In this document: piece after piece, positions 55,755-64,000 of the stretch
How the letters are laid out: every line of letters begins with the position of its first letter
Numbering within the stretch: the first letter of the stretch is position 1
Assembly: GCA_947259215.1 (NCBI GenBank)
Contig: CAMYLJ010000011.1
Location: 50,037 to 114,036 of the forward strand
Direction of reading: 5' to 3'
Length of the DNA stretch: 64,000 nt
Source: an uncultured delta proteobacterium
GTDB lineage: Bacteria; Myxococcota_A; UBA9160; JAFDET01
Translations under genes and position numbers: made by a program
The notes under the pieces: model-generated
Databases searched by the model: none
What the model was told of the DNA's origin: nothing
What the model saw: the letters and a program-made list of their open reading frames with translations, nothing else

Positions 55755-56939
55755 TCAGCCCCGCGCACCTCCGCGCAGGGGGCGGAAGCAGGCGCGGATG
55801 TCCTCCACCAGCCGCTCGGGCTCCTCGGCCGGCGCGAAATGACCCCCCGCCGGCAGCTCGGACCAGTGGACGAGGTTCGTCTTCTCCTCGGCCCGGCGGC
55901 GCGGGATGAACAGCAGCTCGTACGGCAGCACCGCGATGCCGGTGGGCGCCTCGATCACCGGGCTGCGGTCGTGGGCGGGCTTCCAGGCGAGGCGCATGTT
56001 CTCCCAGTAGAAGCGCATCGAGGTCCCGATCGTGCGCGTCAGCCAGTAGAGGCTCACGGTCGTCAGCAGGTCGTCCTTGGAGAAGCGGCGCTCCACGTCG
56101 CCGTCGCAGTCGCTCCAGCTGCGGCGACGCTCGACGATCCAGGCCGCGAGGCCGACCGGCGAATCCTGGAAGGCGTAGGCCAGGGTCTGCGGATCGCTGC
56201 TGTGCACCTTGAGGTGGGCCGTGGCACTGCCGACCCTCTGGATCATCCGTTCGAAGCGGGGCCGCTCCTCGGGGCTGAACTCGTCGGGACCCAGGCGATC
56301 GAGATCGAAGGCCGGATGGGCCGGAATGGTGATGTGGATGCCGTGCAATCGGTCGGCGAAGCGGTGGCCGAGCTCGGCCGTGACGAAGGCGCCCCAGTCG
56401 CCGCCCTGGGCGGCGAAGCGCTCGTAGCCCAGCACGTCGCCCATCAGCCGCGCCCACAGGTCCGCCGTGGTGCTCCACGTGACGCCCGTGCGCCGCAAGG
56501 GCGACGAGAATCCGTACCCTGGCAGCGAAGGCACCACCACGTCGAAGGCGTCGGCGGGATCGCCACCGTGGGCGCCCGGATCGGCCAGGGGCCCGATCGT
56601 GCGGGCGTAGTCCCAGAAGGTCCACGGCCAGCCGTGGGAGAGCACGAGCGGCATCGGGTCGGGGCCCGTGCCGCGCACGTGGACGAAATGGATCGGCACG
56701 TCGTCGAGCACCACCCGGAAGTGGGGCACGGCGTTCATCTCGGCCTCGTGCTTGCGCCAGTCGTAGGCGTCGCGCCAGTACTCGACCAGCTCGCGCAGGT
56801 AGCCGCCCTCGACGCCGTAGCGCCAGTCGTCGTTGGCAAAGTCCTCCGCCAGCCGCGCGCGGACGAGCCGCTCGCGCAGATCCGCCAGGTCCGCATCCGG
56901 GATCGCGATCGCGAACGGCTCGGGCCGGGGCGCCCTCAC
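55755..56939 (-). CDS. Epoxide hydrolase, alpha/beta-hydrolase fold
   Basis: The 394-residue protein has the N-terminal epoxide hydrolase domain (ADLRERLVRARLAEDFANDD), the oxyanion motif SHGWPWTFWDY and the nucleophile elbow QGGDWGAF with Asp181. The lid Tyr residues are expected in the central region, and the catalytic His near GGHFAPAEEPE at the end. It opens epoxides by forming an ester with Asp181. GTG 56939 overlaps the stop of the VOC-like gene (GTGA), so the two are coupled. Confidence 0.9.
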   Translation of the reverse strand: MRAPRPEPFAIAIPDADLADLRERLVRARLAEDFANDDWRYGVEGGYLRELVEYWRDAYDWRKHEAEMNAVPHFRVVLDDVPIHFVHVRGTGPDPMPLVLSHGWPWTFWDYARTIGPLADPGAHGGDPADAFDVVVPSLPGYGFSSPLRRTGVTWSTTADLWARLMGDVLGYERFAAQGGDWGAFVTAELGHRFADRLHGIHITIPAHPAFDLDRLGPDEFSPEERPRFERMIQRVGSATAHLKVHSSDPQTLAYAFQDSPVGLAAWIVERRRSWSDCDGDVERRFSKDDLLTTVSLYWLTRTIGTSMRFYWENMRLAWKPAHDRSPVIEAPTGIAVLPYELLFIPRRRAEEKTNLVHWSELPAGGHFAPAEEPERLVEDIRACFRPLRGGARG

Positions 56940-57388
56940 GGCATCTCCAGCAGCTCGATCACGCTGCCCCCGAGCTCGGCCGGGGTCTCCAGGTAGGCCA
57001 CGGCGATCGTGGGACCGAAGCGCTTGTAGAGCACGGTCTCGAAGCCCTCGGCCTCGAGCTCGGCCCGCTTCGCATCCAGGGAGTCCACCCGGAAGCGCAC
57101 GTGGTGCAGCCCCTCACCGTGGGCGCGCAGGTGCTCGCTGTGGGTGGTCTCGCCCTCCAGCACCTGGATCAGCTCGACCTGCAGCGGGCCGCTCTCGCTG
57201 ACCGCCACCTTGAGCACGCAGTCGGCCTCGCTCCCGCGGATCGTGCAGCCCGGCATGGGCGCCTCTCCCACCCGGAACGGGCCGAAGAGCGCCTCGTAGC
57301 GCGGCAGCGCACGCTCCAGGTCCGACACCACGTAGCTCACCTGGTCGATGGGTCCGAGCCCATAGCGGGCCGCGATGGCGTCGGTCAC
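56936..57388 (-). CDS. VOC-superfamily protein, methylmalonyl-CoA epimerase-like
   Basis: The 150-residue protein starts at GTG 57388 after GGAGGAGG. Metal-ligand candidates are His-lacking at the first strand (IDQVSYVVSDL), Glu in QVELIQVLEGE, His in LHHVRFRVDSL and Glu in SVIELLEMP. The layout resembles methylmalonyl-CoA epimerase and related enzymes, but the first-strand His is replaced by Gln, so the metal site may be altered. It is translationally coupled to the epoxide hydrolase and divergent from the metallo-hydrolase at 57462. Confidence 0.75.
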   Translation of the reverse strand: MTDAIAARYGLGPIDQVSYVVSDLERALPRYEALFGPFRVGEAPMPGCTIRGSEADCVLKVAVSESGPLQVELIQVLEGETTHSEHLRAHGEGLHHVRFRVDSLDAKRAELEAEGFETVLYKRFGPTIAVAYLETPAELGGSVIELLEMP

Positions 57389-57461
57389 GTCGAATCCTCC
57401 TCCGGGGCGACCCGGGTGGGGCGCGCTTGGTATCGTAGGCCAGACCGCCACGGAGCCCCCG

Positions 57462-58721
57462 GTGCCCGAGCCCCTCTACCGTTCCCGCCCCGACGCCTTC
57501 GCGATCCAGCCCGCCTGCCAGCCCGAGGCGCGGGCGCTGAACGACTTCATCTACCTGTCCGAGGGCCTGTCCAACAGCTACCTGGTGGTCACCCCGGAAG
57601 GCCGGGTCGTCATCAACACGGGCATGGGCTTCGAGACGCCGGTCCACAAGCGCAACTACGATGCCGTGGACGCCGGCCCGGTCCGCTACATCCTGCTCAC
57701 CCAGGGCCACGTGGACCACGTCGGCGGCGTCGACCTGTTCCGGGAAAACGGAACGGAGGTCGTGGCCCAGGCGGGAAACCCGGCGCATCAGGCCGACGAC
57801 GCGCGCATCGCGCCCTTCCGCGCCCGCCGCAGTGCCTTCGCGTTCGCCGAAGCCATCGCGCGCGCCAACGCCTACATCCGCGAGCACCTGGGCGGAGCAC
57901 GCAACCCCCAGTCCACGCCCGAGCCCGACATCACCTTCGACGACCACTACGCGTTCGAGCTGGGCGGCATCCGCTTCGAGCTGCTGGCGACGCCCGGCGG
58001 CGAGACGACGGACTCGCTGGTGGTGTGGCTGCCGCAGCATCGCATCTGCTTCGCCGGCAACCTCTTCAGCGCTCTCTTCGGACACATCCCGAACCTGGTC
58101 ACGATCCGCGGGGACCGCTACCGGGAGGCGTTGCGCTTCGTGGACTCGCTCGACCGAGTGCTCGCCCTGGAGTCGGAGCTGCTGCTGGTGGGCCACGGCG
58201 GACCCATCGCGGGGCGCGAGCGGATTCGCGACGAGCTGCTACGCCTGCGCGGCGCGGTCCTGCACGTGCACGACGAGACCGTTCGGGGCATGAACGAGGG
58301 CCAGGACGTCCACACCCTGATGCGCGAGATCCGCCTGCCCCCGGAGCTCGAGGTGGGCGAGGGCTACGGCATGCTGGCCTGGGACGTGCGCGCCATCTGG
58401 GAGACCTACGCCGGCTGGTTCCACGGCCGCTCCACGACGGAGCTCTACGCGACCCCGCCCTGGAGCGTGCACCCGGACCTGGTCGAGCTCGCGGGCGGGC
58501 CCGGCCCCGTGGCGGAGCGCGCCCGCAAGCAGCTCGACGCCGGTGCGGCCGTGGAGGCGTTGCACCTGACCGAGGCGGCACTGGCCGCCGACCCGGACCA
58601 TCGCGGGGCGCTGGAGGTGAGCCTGGCGGCCCACGAACGACTCGAGGCCGACAGCCGGAACTTCTGGCTGACCTCCTGGATCCGTCGCGAGATCGCCAGC
58701 CTGAAGGAACGCCTGGCGTGA
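57462..58721 (+). CDS. Metallo-beta-lactamase-fold hydrolase
   Basis: The 419-residue protein starts at GTG 57462. The metal motif is LTQGHVDHVGGVD: the first His of H-x-H-x-D-H is replaced by Gln. Other ligands are in LLATPGGETTDSLVVW, where Gly-Gly-Glu replaces the usual G-H-(S/T) motif, and LLVGHGGPIAG. The C-terminal 130 residues are the alkylsulfatase-type dimerisation domain (YAGWFHGRSTTELY). With at least two ligand positions changed, one metal site is probably missing or reshaped. The next gene, a sulfotransferase, starts inside its stop (GTGA). Confidence 0.8.
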   Translation: MPEPLYRSRPDAFAIQPACQPEARALNDFIYLSEGLSNSYLVVTPEGRVVINTGMGFETPVHKRNYDAVDAGPVRYILLTQGHVDHVGGVDLFRENGTEVVAQAGNPAHQADDARIAPFRARRSAFAFAEAIARANAYIREHLGGARNPQSTPEPDITFDDHYAFELGGIRFELLATPGGETTDSLVVWLPQHRICFAGNLFSALFGHIPNLVTIRGDRYREALRFVDSLDRVLALESELLLVGHGGPIAGRERIRDELLRLRGAVLHVHDETVRGMNEGQDVHTLMREIRLPPELEVGEGYGMLAWDVRAIWETYAGWFHGRSTTELYATPPWSVHPDLVELAGGPGPVAERARKQLDAGAAVEALHLTEAALAADPDHRGALEVSLAAHERLEADSRNFWLTSWIRREIASLKERLA

Positions 58722-59968
58722 GCGATGCCGTCCGAATCGACGACCTGGCGAAGCCGCAGCTGACTCCGCTCCAGCGCGGCGCGATCGGGGGCGCCGCCGG
58801 GATTCCGGTGCAATTCGAAGAGCAGGTGGTGCTCGACGCGGCCCGCGAGCAGACCGGCCTCTCGGACTTCGGCCCCGACGACTTCCGCGAACGGCTCGGC
58901 GTGTGGCTCCAGAGCCTGGCCGAGGACGCGGAACTCGGGCCCGTGGGGCGCGTCGGCGCCTTCCGCGACTGCGTGCGCTACGCCGCCAACCGGCTGCGGC
59001 TGGAAGACCTGCTGAAGCGCCACCCCGAGATCCTGGACGTGGCGATCGTGCGCCCGATCATCGTGGCCGGGCTTCCGCGCTCGGGCACGACCCACCTGCT
59101 CAACCTGGTCGCCGCCGACGCGCGCCTGCGCTCCCTGCCCTACTGGGAGAGCCTCGAACCGATCCCGGACGCCGGAGAGCGCGTCGGACCCGAGGGCGAA
59201 GACTCCCGGCTGACTCGTTGCCGCAAGACGTGGGAGCTCCAGGACCGTCTGATGCCGCTGCTGAAGAACATGCACGAGATGTCGCCCGAGCACGTGCACG
59301 AGGAGATCGAGGTGCAGGCACTCGACTTCTCGTCCTACGAGCTCGAGTGGATCGCCACCGTGCCGCGCTGGCGCGACTACTACCTGGCCCACGACCAGAC
59401 GCCCCACTACGCCTACCTGAAGAAGGTGCTCCAGGCGCTCCAGTGGCTGCGCGGACCGGATCGCTGGATCCTCAAGTCTCCCCAGCACATGGAGCAGCTC
59501 GGCCCGCTGGCGGCGACCTTCCCGGACGCGACCGTCGCGATCACCCATCGCGACCCCGTCTCGGTGATCACGTCGGCGATCACCATGCTGGCCTACGGGG
59601 ACCGCTTGCGGCGCACGCGCGTCGATCCGCCCGCCGTGGCGGCGTACTGGAGCGACCGGGTCGAGCGCCTGCTGCGACGCTGCGTGCGCGACCGGGAGCT
59701 GCTGCCCGAAGCCCGCAGCATCGACGTCCTCTTCCACGAGTTCATGGCGGACGACGTGGCGATGGTCGAGCGCATCTACGCCCGGGCGGATCTTCCCATG
59801 ACGAACGCGGCGCGCGCCTCCCTCCAGGGCTACCTGGCCGCTCATCCGCGCGGCAGGCACGGTCGGGTCCTGTACGACCTGACGACCGACTTCGGCGTCG
59901 ATCCCGAGGCCCTGCGCGAGCGCTTCGCGTTCTACATCGAACGTTTCCCGGTGGAGGTGGAGCGGTGA
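58718..59968 (+). CDS. PAPS-dependent sulfotransferase
   Basis: The 416-residue protein has the 5'-phosphosulfate loop VAGLPRSGTTHLLNLV and the 3'-phosphate motif ATVAITHRDPVSVITSAITM, as in the Sulfotransfer_3 family. An N-terminal helical region of about 105 residues precedes the fold. FHEFMADDVAMVERIY is a further family segment. It transfers sulfate from PAPS to a hydroxyl on a small molecule or lipid. It begins in the stop of the metallo-hydrolase gene and ends in the start of a dehydrogenase gene, so the run 57462-61727 is one operon. Confidence 0.9.
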   Translation: MSDAVRIDDLAKPQLTPLQRGAIGGAAGIPVQFEEQVVLDAAREQTGLSDFGPDDFRERLGVWLQSLAEDAELGPVGRVGAFRDCVRYAANRLRLEDLLKRHPEILDVAIVRPIIVAGLPRSGTTHLLNLVAADARLRSLPYWESLEPIPDAGERVGPEGEDSRLTRCRKTWELQDRLMPLLKNMHEMSPEHVHEEIEVQALDFSSYELEWIATVPRWRDYYLAHDQTPHYAYLKKVLQALQWLRGPDRWILKSPQHMEQLGPLAATFPDATVAITHRDPVSVITSAITMLAYGDRLRRTRVDPPAVAAYWSDRVERLLRRCVRDRELLPEARSIDVLFHEFMADDVAMVERIYARADLPMTNAARASLQGYLAAHPRGRHGRVLYDLTTDFGVDPEALRERFAFYIERFPVEVER

Positions 59969-60978
59969 AGCAGGTGAACGTGCACGGGCCGGACGACGTG
60001 CGCCTGGACGAGATCCCCGAGCCCACGCCGGGCCCCCGGGACGCGGTGGTGCGCGTCACCGCCTGCGGCATCTGCGGCACGGACCTGCGCTACACGCGCC
60101 TGGGCGGTCTCGCCGGACCGAGCGGTCACCCCATGCCGCTGGGGCACGAGCTGGCGGGCGTCGTGGAGGCGGTGGGCGACGCGGTCCGCGACCTGGCAGT
60201 CGGAGATCGGGTGGCGCTGAACCCCACCGCGGGCGGGAACATGATCGGGAACGGGGGACGCGAAGGCGGCTTCGCCCCGCTGCTGCTGGTGCGCGACGCC
60301 GCCGCCGGAGGCCGGCTCTTCCCGATTCCCGACGAGATGCCGAGCGAGGTGGCGGCCCTGGCCGAGCCCCTGGGTGTAGGCATGAACGCCGTGGACCGCT
60401 GCGAGGCGCAGCCCGGGGAGAAGGTGGCGGTGTTCGGCGCCGGACCCATCGGGCTGGCCGCGATCGCGGCCCTGCGCGACCGCGGCGTGGAGGACGTGGT
60501 GGCGGTGGACCTCTCCCCCCGGCGGCTGGCGATCGCGCAAGAGCTGGGAGCGCGGGCGACGGTGGACGCCTCTCAGGACGATCCCTGGCGACGGCTGCGC
60601 GGCCTGCACGGCGAGGAGCCCGTGCTCGGCGCGCCGATGGCCGCCACCGACGCCTACATCGAGGCCTCGGGCGCCGCCGCGGTGATCCCCCAGGTGCTCC
60701 AGCACGCCAAGGGCGAGGCGCGCCTGGCGGTGGTCGCGCTCCACGACGAGCCGCGGCCCGTGAGCTTTCTGCTGGTGATTATGAAGCAGCTCACGTTGCG
60801 CGGCGCGATGGAGTACCCGGAAGACTACGCGCAGACCCTGGCGCTCCTCGGCCGCCGCGATCTCTCGCCCATGATCAGCCACCGCTTCCCGCTGGCGCAC
60901 TTCACCCAGGCGCTGGCGGTTGCCCGCGACCCGCAGGTCGCAGGGAAGGTGATGGTCGAGCCGGAGGGCCGGGCGTGA
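59965..60978 (+). CDS. Zinc-dependent alcohol/polyol dehydrogenase, MDR family
   Basis: The 337-residue protein has the catalytic zinc Cys in TACGICGTDLRY, the GHE motif PLGHELAGVVE and the cofactor fold VAVFGAGPIGLAAIAAL with Asp at the end of strand 2 (VVAVDLSPRR), favouring NAD. The structural-zinc lobe with four Cys is absent. It oxidises an alcohol; the substrate is not known. It is coupled at both ends by GTGA overlaps to the sulfotransferase and SDR genes. Confidence 0.9.
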   Translation: MKQVNVHGPDDVRLDEIPEPTPGPRDAVVRVTACGICGTDLRYTRLGGLAGPSGHPMPLGHELAGVVEAVGDAVRDLAVGDRVALNPTAGGNMIGNGGREGGFAPLLLVRDAAAGGRLFPIPDEMPSEVAALAEPLGVGMNAVDRCEAQPGEKVAVFGAGPIGLAAIAALRDRGVEDVVAVDLSPRRLAIAQELGARATVDASQDDPWRRLRGLHGEEPVLGAPMAATDAYIEASGAAAVIPQVLQHAKGEARLAVVALHDEPRPVSFLLVIMKQLTLRGAMEYPEDYAQTLALLGRRDLSPMISHRFPLAHFTQALAVARDPQVAGKVMVEPEGRA

Positions 60979-61727
60979 GCGGGCCGAGCGTGCGCTTCGA
61001 CTTCTCGGGCTGCCGCGTGCTGGTGACCGGCGGCTCGAGCGGCATCGGCGCCGGCATCGCCGGCGCCTTCCGCGACGCCGGCGCCGAGGTGACGATCAGC
61101 GGCACCCGCGGCTCCGCGTCGGAGTACGACCGCGACCTCTCGGGATTCGACTACCATCCGCTGCGTCTGACGGACGCCGACGCCATCGGCCGGCTGACCG
61201 ACGCGCTCGACCGGCTCGACGTGCTGGTGAACAACGCCGGTGCCAACCTGCCCGGCGGCCGCAACGAGTGGGAGCCCGACGTCTTCGAGGAAGCGGTGGC
61301 GATCAACCTGTTCGGGAGCTTCCGCATGGCCGTGGCGTGCAAGCCCAGGCTCGCCGCCAGCGAGCACCCGGGCGGCGCCGCGGTGGTGAACCTGGCCTCC
61401 ATGTCCTCGTTCTTCGCCGTCCCGATCGTCCCGGGCTACGGCGCCGCGAAGGCCGGGGTGGTGCAGCTCACCAAGAACCTGGCCGTCGCCTGGGCCGGCG
61501 ACGGCATCCGCGTGAACGCGGTAGCGCCGGGTCTGATCGAATCCAACATGACTGCGCCCATGAAAGGCATCGACGCTCTGGAGAAGCCGCAGATCGAGCG
61601 CACGCCGCTCGGGCGCTGGGGCACGCCGGAAGACGTCGCCCCCCCGGTCCTCTTCCTGGCCAGCCCGGCGGCGCGCTTCGTCACGGGCCAGACCTGGAAC
61701 GTGGACGGGGGCTACTCGATCGCGTGA
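60975..61727 (+). CDS. Short-chain dehydrogenase/reductase
   Basis: The 250-residue protein has the SDR cofactor loop VTGGSSGIGAGIAG, LVNNAGANLPG, the catalytic Ser in VNLASMSSFF and YGAAKAGVV, then the C-terminal ETGQT-like RFVTGQTWNVDGGYSI typical of fabG-like enzymes. It is the last gene of the operon 57462-61727 and ends at a hairpin shared with the convergent monooxygenase gene. Confidence 0.9.
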   Translation: MSGPSVRFDFSGCRVLVTGGSSGIGAGIAGAFRDAGAEVTISGTRGSASEYDRDLSGFDYHPLRLTDADAIGRLTDALDRLDVLVNNAGANLPGGRNEWEPDVFEEAVAINLFGSFRMAVACKPRLAASEHPGGAAVVNLASMSSFFAVPIVPGYGAAKAGVVQLTKNLAVAWAGDGIRVNAVAPGLIESNMTAPMKGIDALEKPQIERTPLGRWGTPEDVAPPVLFLASPAARFVTGQTWNVDGGYSIA

Positions 61728-61733
61728 GGGAGT

Positions 61734-61757
61734 CCGCGGCCGCACCTCAGGCCGCGG
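61734..61757. terminator. Shared hairpin between convergent genes
   Basis: A perfect 8-bp stem (ccgcggcc 61734-61741 with ggccgcgg 61750-61757), loop of 8 bases. The minus-strand stop codon lies in the loop. It could end transcripts from both sides; no U-tract on either strand. Confidence 0.45.
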
Positions 61758-63279
61758 GCGTGGGGCTCGCGACGACCGCCTCTTCCGGCCGCGGAACGAC
61801 CGCAGCCCGGGTGGCGCCGCGGTAGGCGCCCCGGTCGAAACGCCGCGTCCGCCACCAGTACTCGGCGGTGCTGCCGGACCAGTTGTTCGTGATCTCGCCG
61901 GCGGCGGTCTTGTACCAGCTCTTGCCCGCGGCCGCCCAGGCGGTCTTGGCCAGCTCCTGCTGGAGCCGCAGGTTGTACGCCTCCAGCACCTCGGGCCGCA
62001 GGTCCAGGTACGCGAGATCCTCCTCCCGCAGCGCACGCACGGCGTCGAGGATGTAGCGGGTCTGGCACTCGATCATGAAGATGATGGAGTTGTGGCCCAG
62101 GTTGGTGTTGGGCCCGTACATCATGAAGAAGTTCGGGTAGCCGGAGACCGTGAGCCCCAGGTAGGCCCGCGGCGAGTCGCCCCACTCCCGGCGCAGGGAG
62201 CGCCCGTCGAGCCCCTCGATCTCCATCGGCGCCAGGAAGGCGGTGGTCTGGAAGCCGGTGGCGAGGATCACCACGTCCACCTCCCGGCGACGACCGTCGG
62301 CAGCGACCACCGCAGCCTCCTCGACGTGGTCGATCCCACCGGTCACGACCTCCACGTTGTCGCGGGTCAGGGCCGGGTAGTAGTCGTCGGAGATCAGGAT
62401 GCGCTTGCCGCCGATGGGGTAGTCCGGCGTCAGGGCGCGGCGCAGCTCCGGGTCGTGGATCACGCCGTGCAGGTACTCCAGCGCGGCGCGCTCGCCGCGC
62501 GTGGACAAGAAGCGGTTGCGCCGGATCACCGGGTAGAAGAGCAGCTCCTGGCGCGCCCAGATGAACCAGCGGTAGAGCTTCGCCAGCCAGGGGCGGCGGC
62601 TGAAGCGGCGCTTCTCCGCCTCGCTGTAGGCGCGGTCGCCGCGCGGCAGCATCCAGTTGGCGCTGCGCTGGAAGACGTGGAGCTTCGCCACCCGGGGCGC
62701 GATCTGGGGAATGAACTGGATCGCACTGGCGGCGTTCCCCACCACCGCCACCCGCTTCCCGTCCAGGTCGAGCCCGTGGTCCCAGCGCGCCGAGTGGAAG
62801 GTCGGGCCGCCGAAGCGGTCCAGGCCGGGGAGCTTCGGGATCTGCGGCCGGTGTAGCTGGCCCACGCCGCTCACCAGGACCTCCGCCTCGAAGGCCTCGC
62901 CGTCGGCGGTCTCGAGCCGCCAGACGCCGCGCTCGGCGTCGAAGCGCGCGCTCGCCACCTCGCTGCCGAAGCGCACGTGGGGCAGGATCCCGTACTTCTC
63001 CGCGCAGTGGTCCATGTAGTCCAGGATCTCGGGCTGCGGCGACCACTTGCGCGACCAGTCCGTCTTCTGCTCGAAGGAGTAGCAGTAGGCGAAGGACATC
63101 AGGTCGCAGGCGGAGCCCGGGTAGCTGTTCTCGCGCCAGGTGCCGCCGAGGCGCTCGGCCTTCTCGAAGATCGTGAACGAGTCGACGCCCGACTGCTTCA
63201 GGCGGATCGCCAGGCACAGACCGGAGAAGCCGGAGCCGACGATGGCGATGCGGACGCGTCGCTGCGCTGCGCGGGACAT
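61747..63279 (-). CDS. Flavin-dependent monooxygenase (BVMO/FMO-like)
   Basis: The 510-residue protein starts at ATG 63279. It has IAIVGSGFSGLCLAIRL, the Baeyer-Villiger-type fingerprint FGGPTFHSARWDHG, the second dinucleotide fold VAVVGNAASAIQFIPQI (with Asn for the usual Gly/Ser) and the ATGF motif DVVILATGFQTTAFL. It lacks the long N-terminal extension of the monooxygenase at 49215. It would oxygenate a ketone or heteroatom compound with FAD and NADPH. The TauD-like gene lies directly upstream on the same strand, five bases away. Confidence 0.9.
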   Translation of the reverse strand: MSRAAQRRVRIAIVGSGFSGLCLAIRLKQSGVDSFTIFEKAERLGGTWRENSYPGSACDLMSFAYCYSFEQKTDWSRKWSPQPEILDYMDHCAEKYGILPHVRFGSEVASARFDAERGVWRLETADGEAFEAEVLVSGVGQLHRPQIPKLPGLDRFGGPTFHSARWDHGLDLDGKRVAVVGNAASAIQFIPQIAPRVAKLHVFQRSANWMLPRGDRAYSEAEKRRFSRRPWLAKLYRWFIWARQELLFYPVIRRNRFLSTRGERAALEYLHGVIHDPELRRALTPDYPIGGKRILISDDYYPALTRDNVEVVTGGIDHVEEAAVVAADGRRREVDVVILATGFQTTAFLAPMEIEGLDGRSLRREWGDSPRAYLGLTVSGYPNFFMMYGPNTNLGHNSIIFMIECQTRYILDAVRALREEDLAYLDLRPEVLEAYNLRLQQELAKTAWAAAGKSWYKTAAGEITNNWSGSTAEYWWRTRRFDRGAYRGATRAAVVPRPEEAVVASPTPAA

Positions 63280-63284
63280 GGCAG

Positions 63285-64000
63285 CTAGGCGGCCGGCCGC
63301 TCGCCGATGATCGTGACCCGATCCATCACCCGCTCCTGGGGCCAGTAGTCCGACGACGCGTAGTGCTGGGTGCTGCGGTTGTCCCAGAAGGCCAGCGAGT
63401 CGTTCTTCCAGCCGAAGCGCACCTGGTACTCGGGGATGTGCGCCTGGGCGTACAGGAAGGTCAGCAAGCGATCGCTCTCCTCGCGCTCCATGCCGACGAT
63501 GTGACTGGTGAAGATCGTGTTCACGTACAGGATCTGCTCGCCCGTCTCGGGATGACGGCGCACCACCGGATGGGTGGCGGGCGGAAACTCCTCCTGCTTC
63601 TTCGCCAGCTCCTCCGGGGACATCGCCAGCCCGAAGGTGTGCGTGAAGTCGTGGACGGCCTCGAGGCCCTCGATCCGCCGCTTCACCTCGTCGGGGAGCC
63701 CCTTCCACGCGGCCGCCATGTCCGCCCACAAGGTGTCCCCGCCGACGCGCGGCACCTCGACGGCGTGAAGGATGGAGCCCAGCGACGGGACCTCGCGCCA
63801 GGAAACGTCGCTGTGCCAGTTGTTCTCGACCCCCTTCGTGGTCTCGTCCTTCGCGAAGCGGATCACCTCCGGGCTCTCGCCCTCGGGCAGGAAGGGATGC
63901 ACCTCGAGCTCGCCGAAGTGGCGCGCGAAGGCCACCTGCTCCTCGGGCGACACCGGCTGGTCGCGGAAGAAGACGACCTTGCACTGGAGCAGCGCCCGCC
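63285..64000 (-). CDS. TauD/TfdA-family dioxygenase, 5' end beyond window
   Basis: The reading frame enters from the right edge; codons upstream of GTG 63953 still read as family sequence (LLQCKVVFFRDQPV), so the true start lies outside. The iron ligands are His and Asp in NNWHSDVSW and the distal His in FWDNRSTQHYA. The 2-oxoglutarate-binding Arg is expected near VMDRVTII. It couples oxidation of 2-oxoglutarate to hydroxylation, often of taurine, sulfonates or aryloxyacetates. It is probably co-transcribed with the flavin monooxygenase that follows. Confidence 0.9.
   Translation of the reverse strand, partial: RALLQCKVVFFRDQPVSPEEQVAFARHFGELEVHPFLPEGESPEVIRFAKDETTKGVENNWHSDVSWREVPSLGSILHAVEVPRVGGDTLWADMAAAWKGLPDEVKRRIEGLEAVHDFTHTFGLAMSPEELAKKQEEFPPATHPVVRRHPETGEQILYVNTIFTSHIVGMEREESDRLLTFLYAQAHIPEYQVRFGWKNDSLAFWDNRSTQHYASSDYWPQERVMDRVTIIGERPAA

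Overview
The window is very GC-rich (visibly around 70 %), with almost every codon ending in G or C and long spurious open frames on both strands. Exosortase/PEP-CTERM genes, sigma-54 activators, a selenoprotein, Cys-x-x-Cys secreted repeat proteins and large numbers of flavin, CoA and sulfur-chemistry enzymes point to a free-living Gram-negative bacterium of the former Deltaproteobacteria (Myxococcota/Binatota-like). That placement is inference; there is no rRNA or tRNA to test it.

Layout. 1-5 kb: end of an LVIVD-repeat protein, a secreted four-repeat protein behind a good sigma-54 promoter, and a sigma-54 activator. 5-9 kb: a PIG-L deacetylase followed by a decayed stretch with remnants of an IclR regulator, an acyl-CoA dehydrogenase and a DJ-1/PfpI protein; the last still sits behind an intact-looking sigma-54 promoter and three operator repeats beside a GAF-type sigma-54 activator. 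9-11.4 kb: small oxidoreductase genes. 11.5-13.9 kb: a compact exosortase locus with a 53-residue PEP-CTERM peptide, a sterol-desaturase-like enzyme, the exosortase and a 28-residue stub. 13.9-15.9 kb: a PiT phosphate transporter and its DUF47 partner. 16-25.6 kb: three tandem paralogous polytopic proteins and two GT-C-type glycosyltransferases. 25.8-27.8 kb: a frameshifted PEP-CTERM-like gene, an exported peroxiredoxin with an in-frame UGA at the catalytic position plus a SECIS-like hairpin, and a bacterioferritin.

27.9-34 kb is a minus-strand chain encoding a CitE-type lyase, a mesaconyl-CoA hydratase-like protein, a mesaconyl-CoA C1-C4 transferase-like protein, an SDR, an MFS transporter and a methyltransferase. 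The first three resemble part of the 3-hydroxypropionate bicycle/methylaspartyl-type C5 chemistry. 34-37.5 kb: a CrtI-like flavoprotein and an arsR-arsM pair. 37.7-49 kb: secreted or envelope proteins (DUF3604, serine protease, alkylsulfatase, a metalloprotease whose propeptide-like domain is a separate gene) plus small Zn/Fe-S proteins and a glutamate-synthase-like enzyme. 49-64 kb: catabolic enzymes, including a Baeyer-Villiger monooxygenase, beta-galactosidase, epoxide hydrolase, metallo-hydrolase, sulfotransferase, dehydrogenases, a second flavin monooxygenase and a TauD dioxygenase cut by the right edge.

Many neighbouring genes overlap by exactly four bases (GTGA or ATGA), so most operons here can be read from the overlaps. 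The most notable items are the selenocysteine peroxiredoxin, the minimal exosortase locus, the three-paralogue membrane cluster, and the sigma-54 promoter/operator array left in front of a dead gene.
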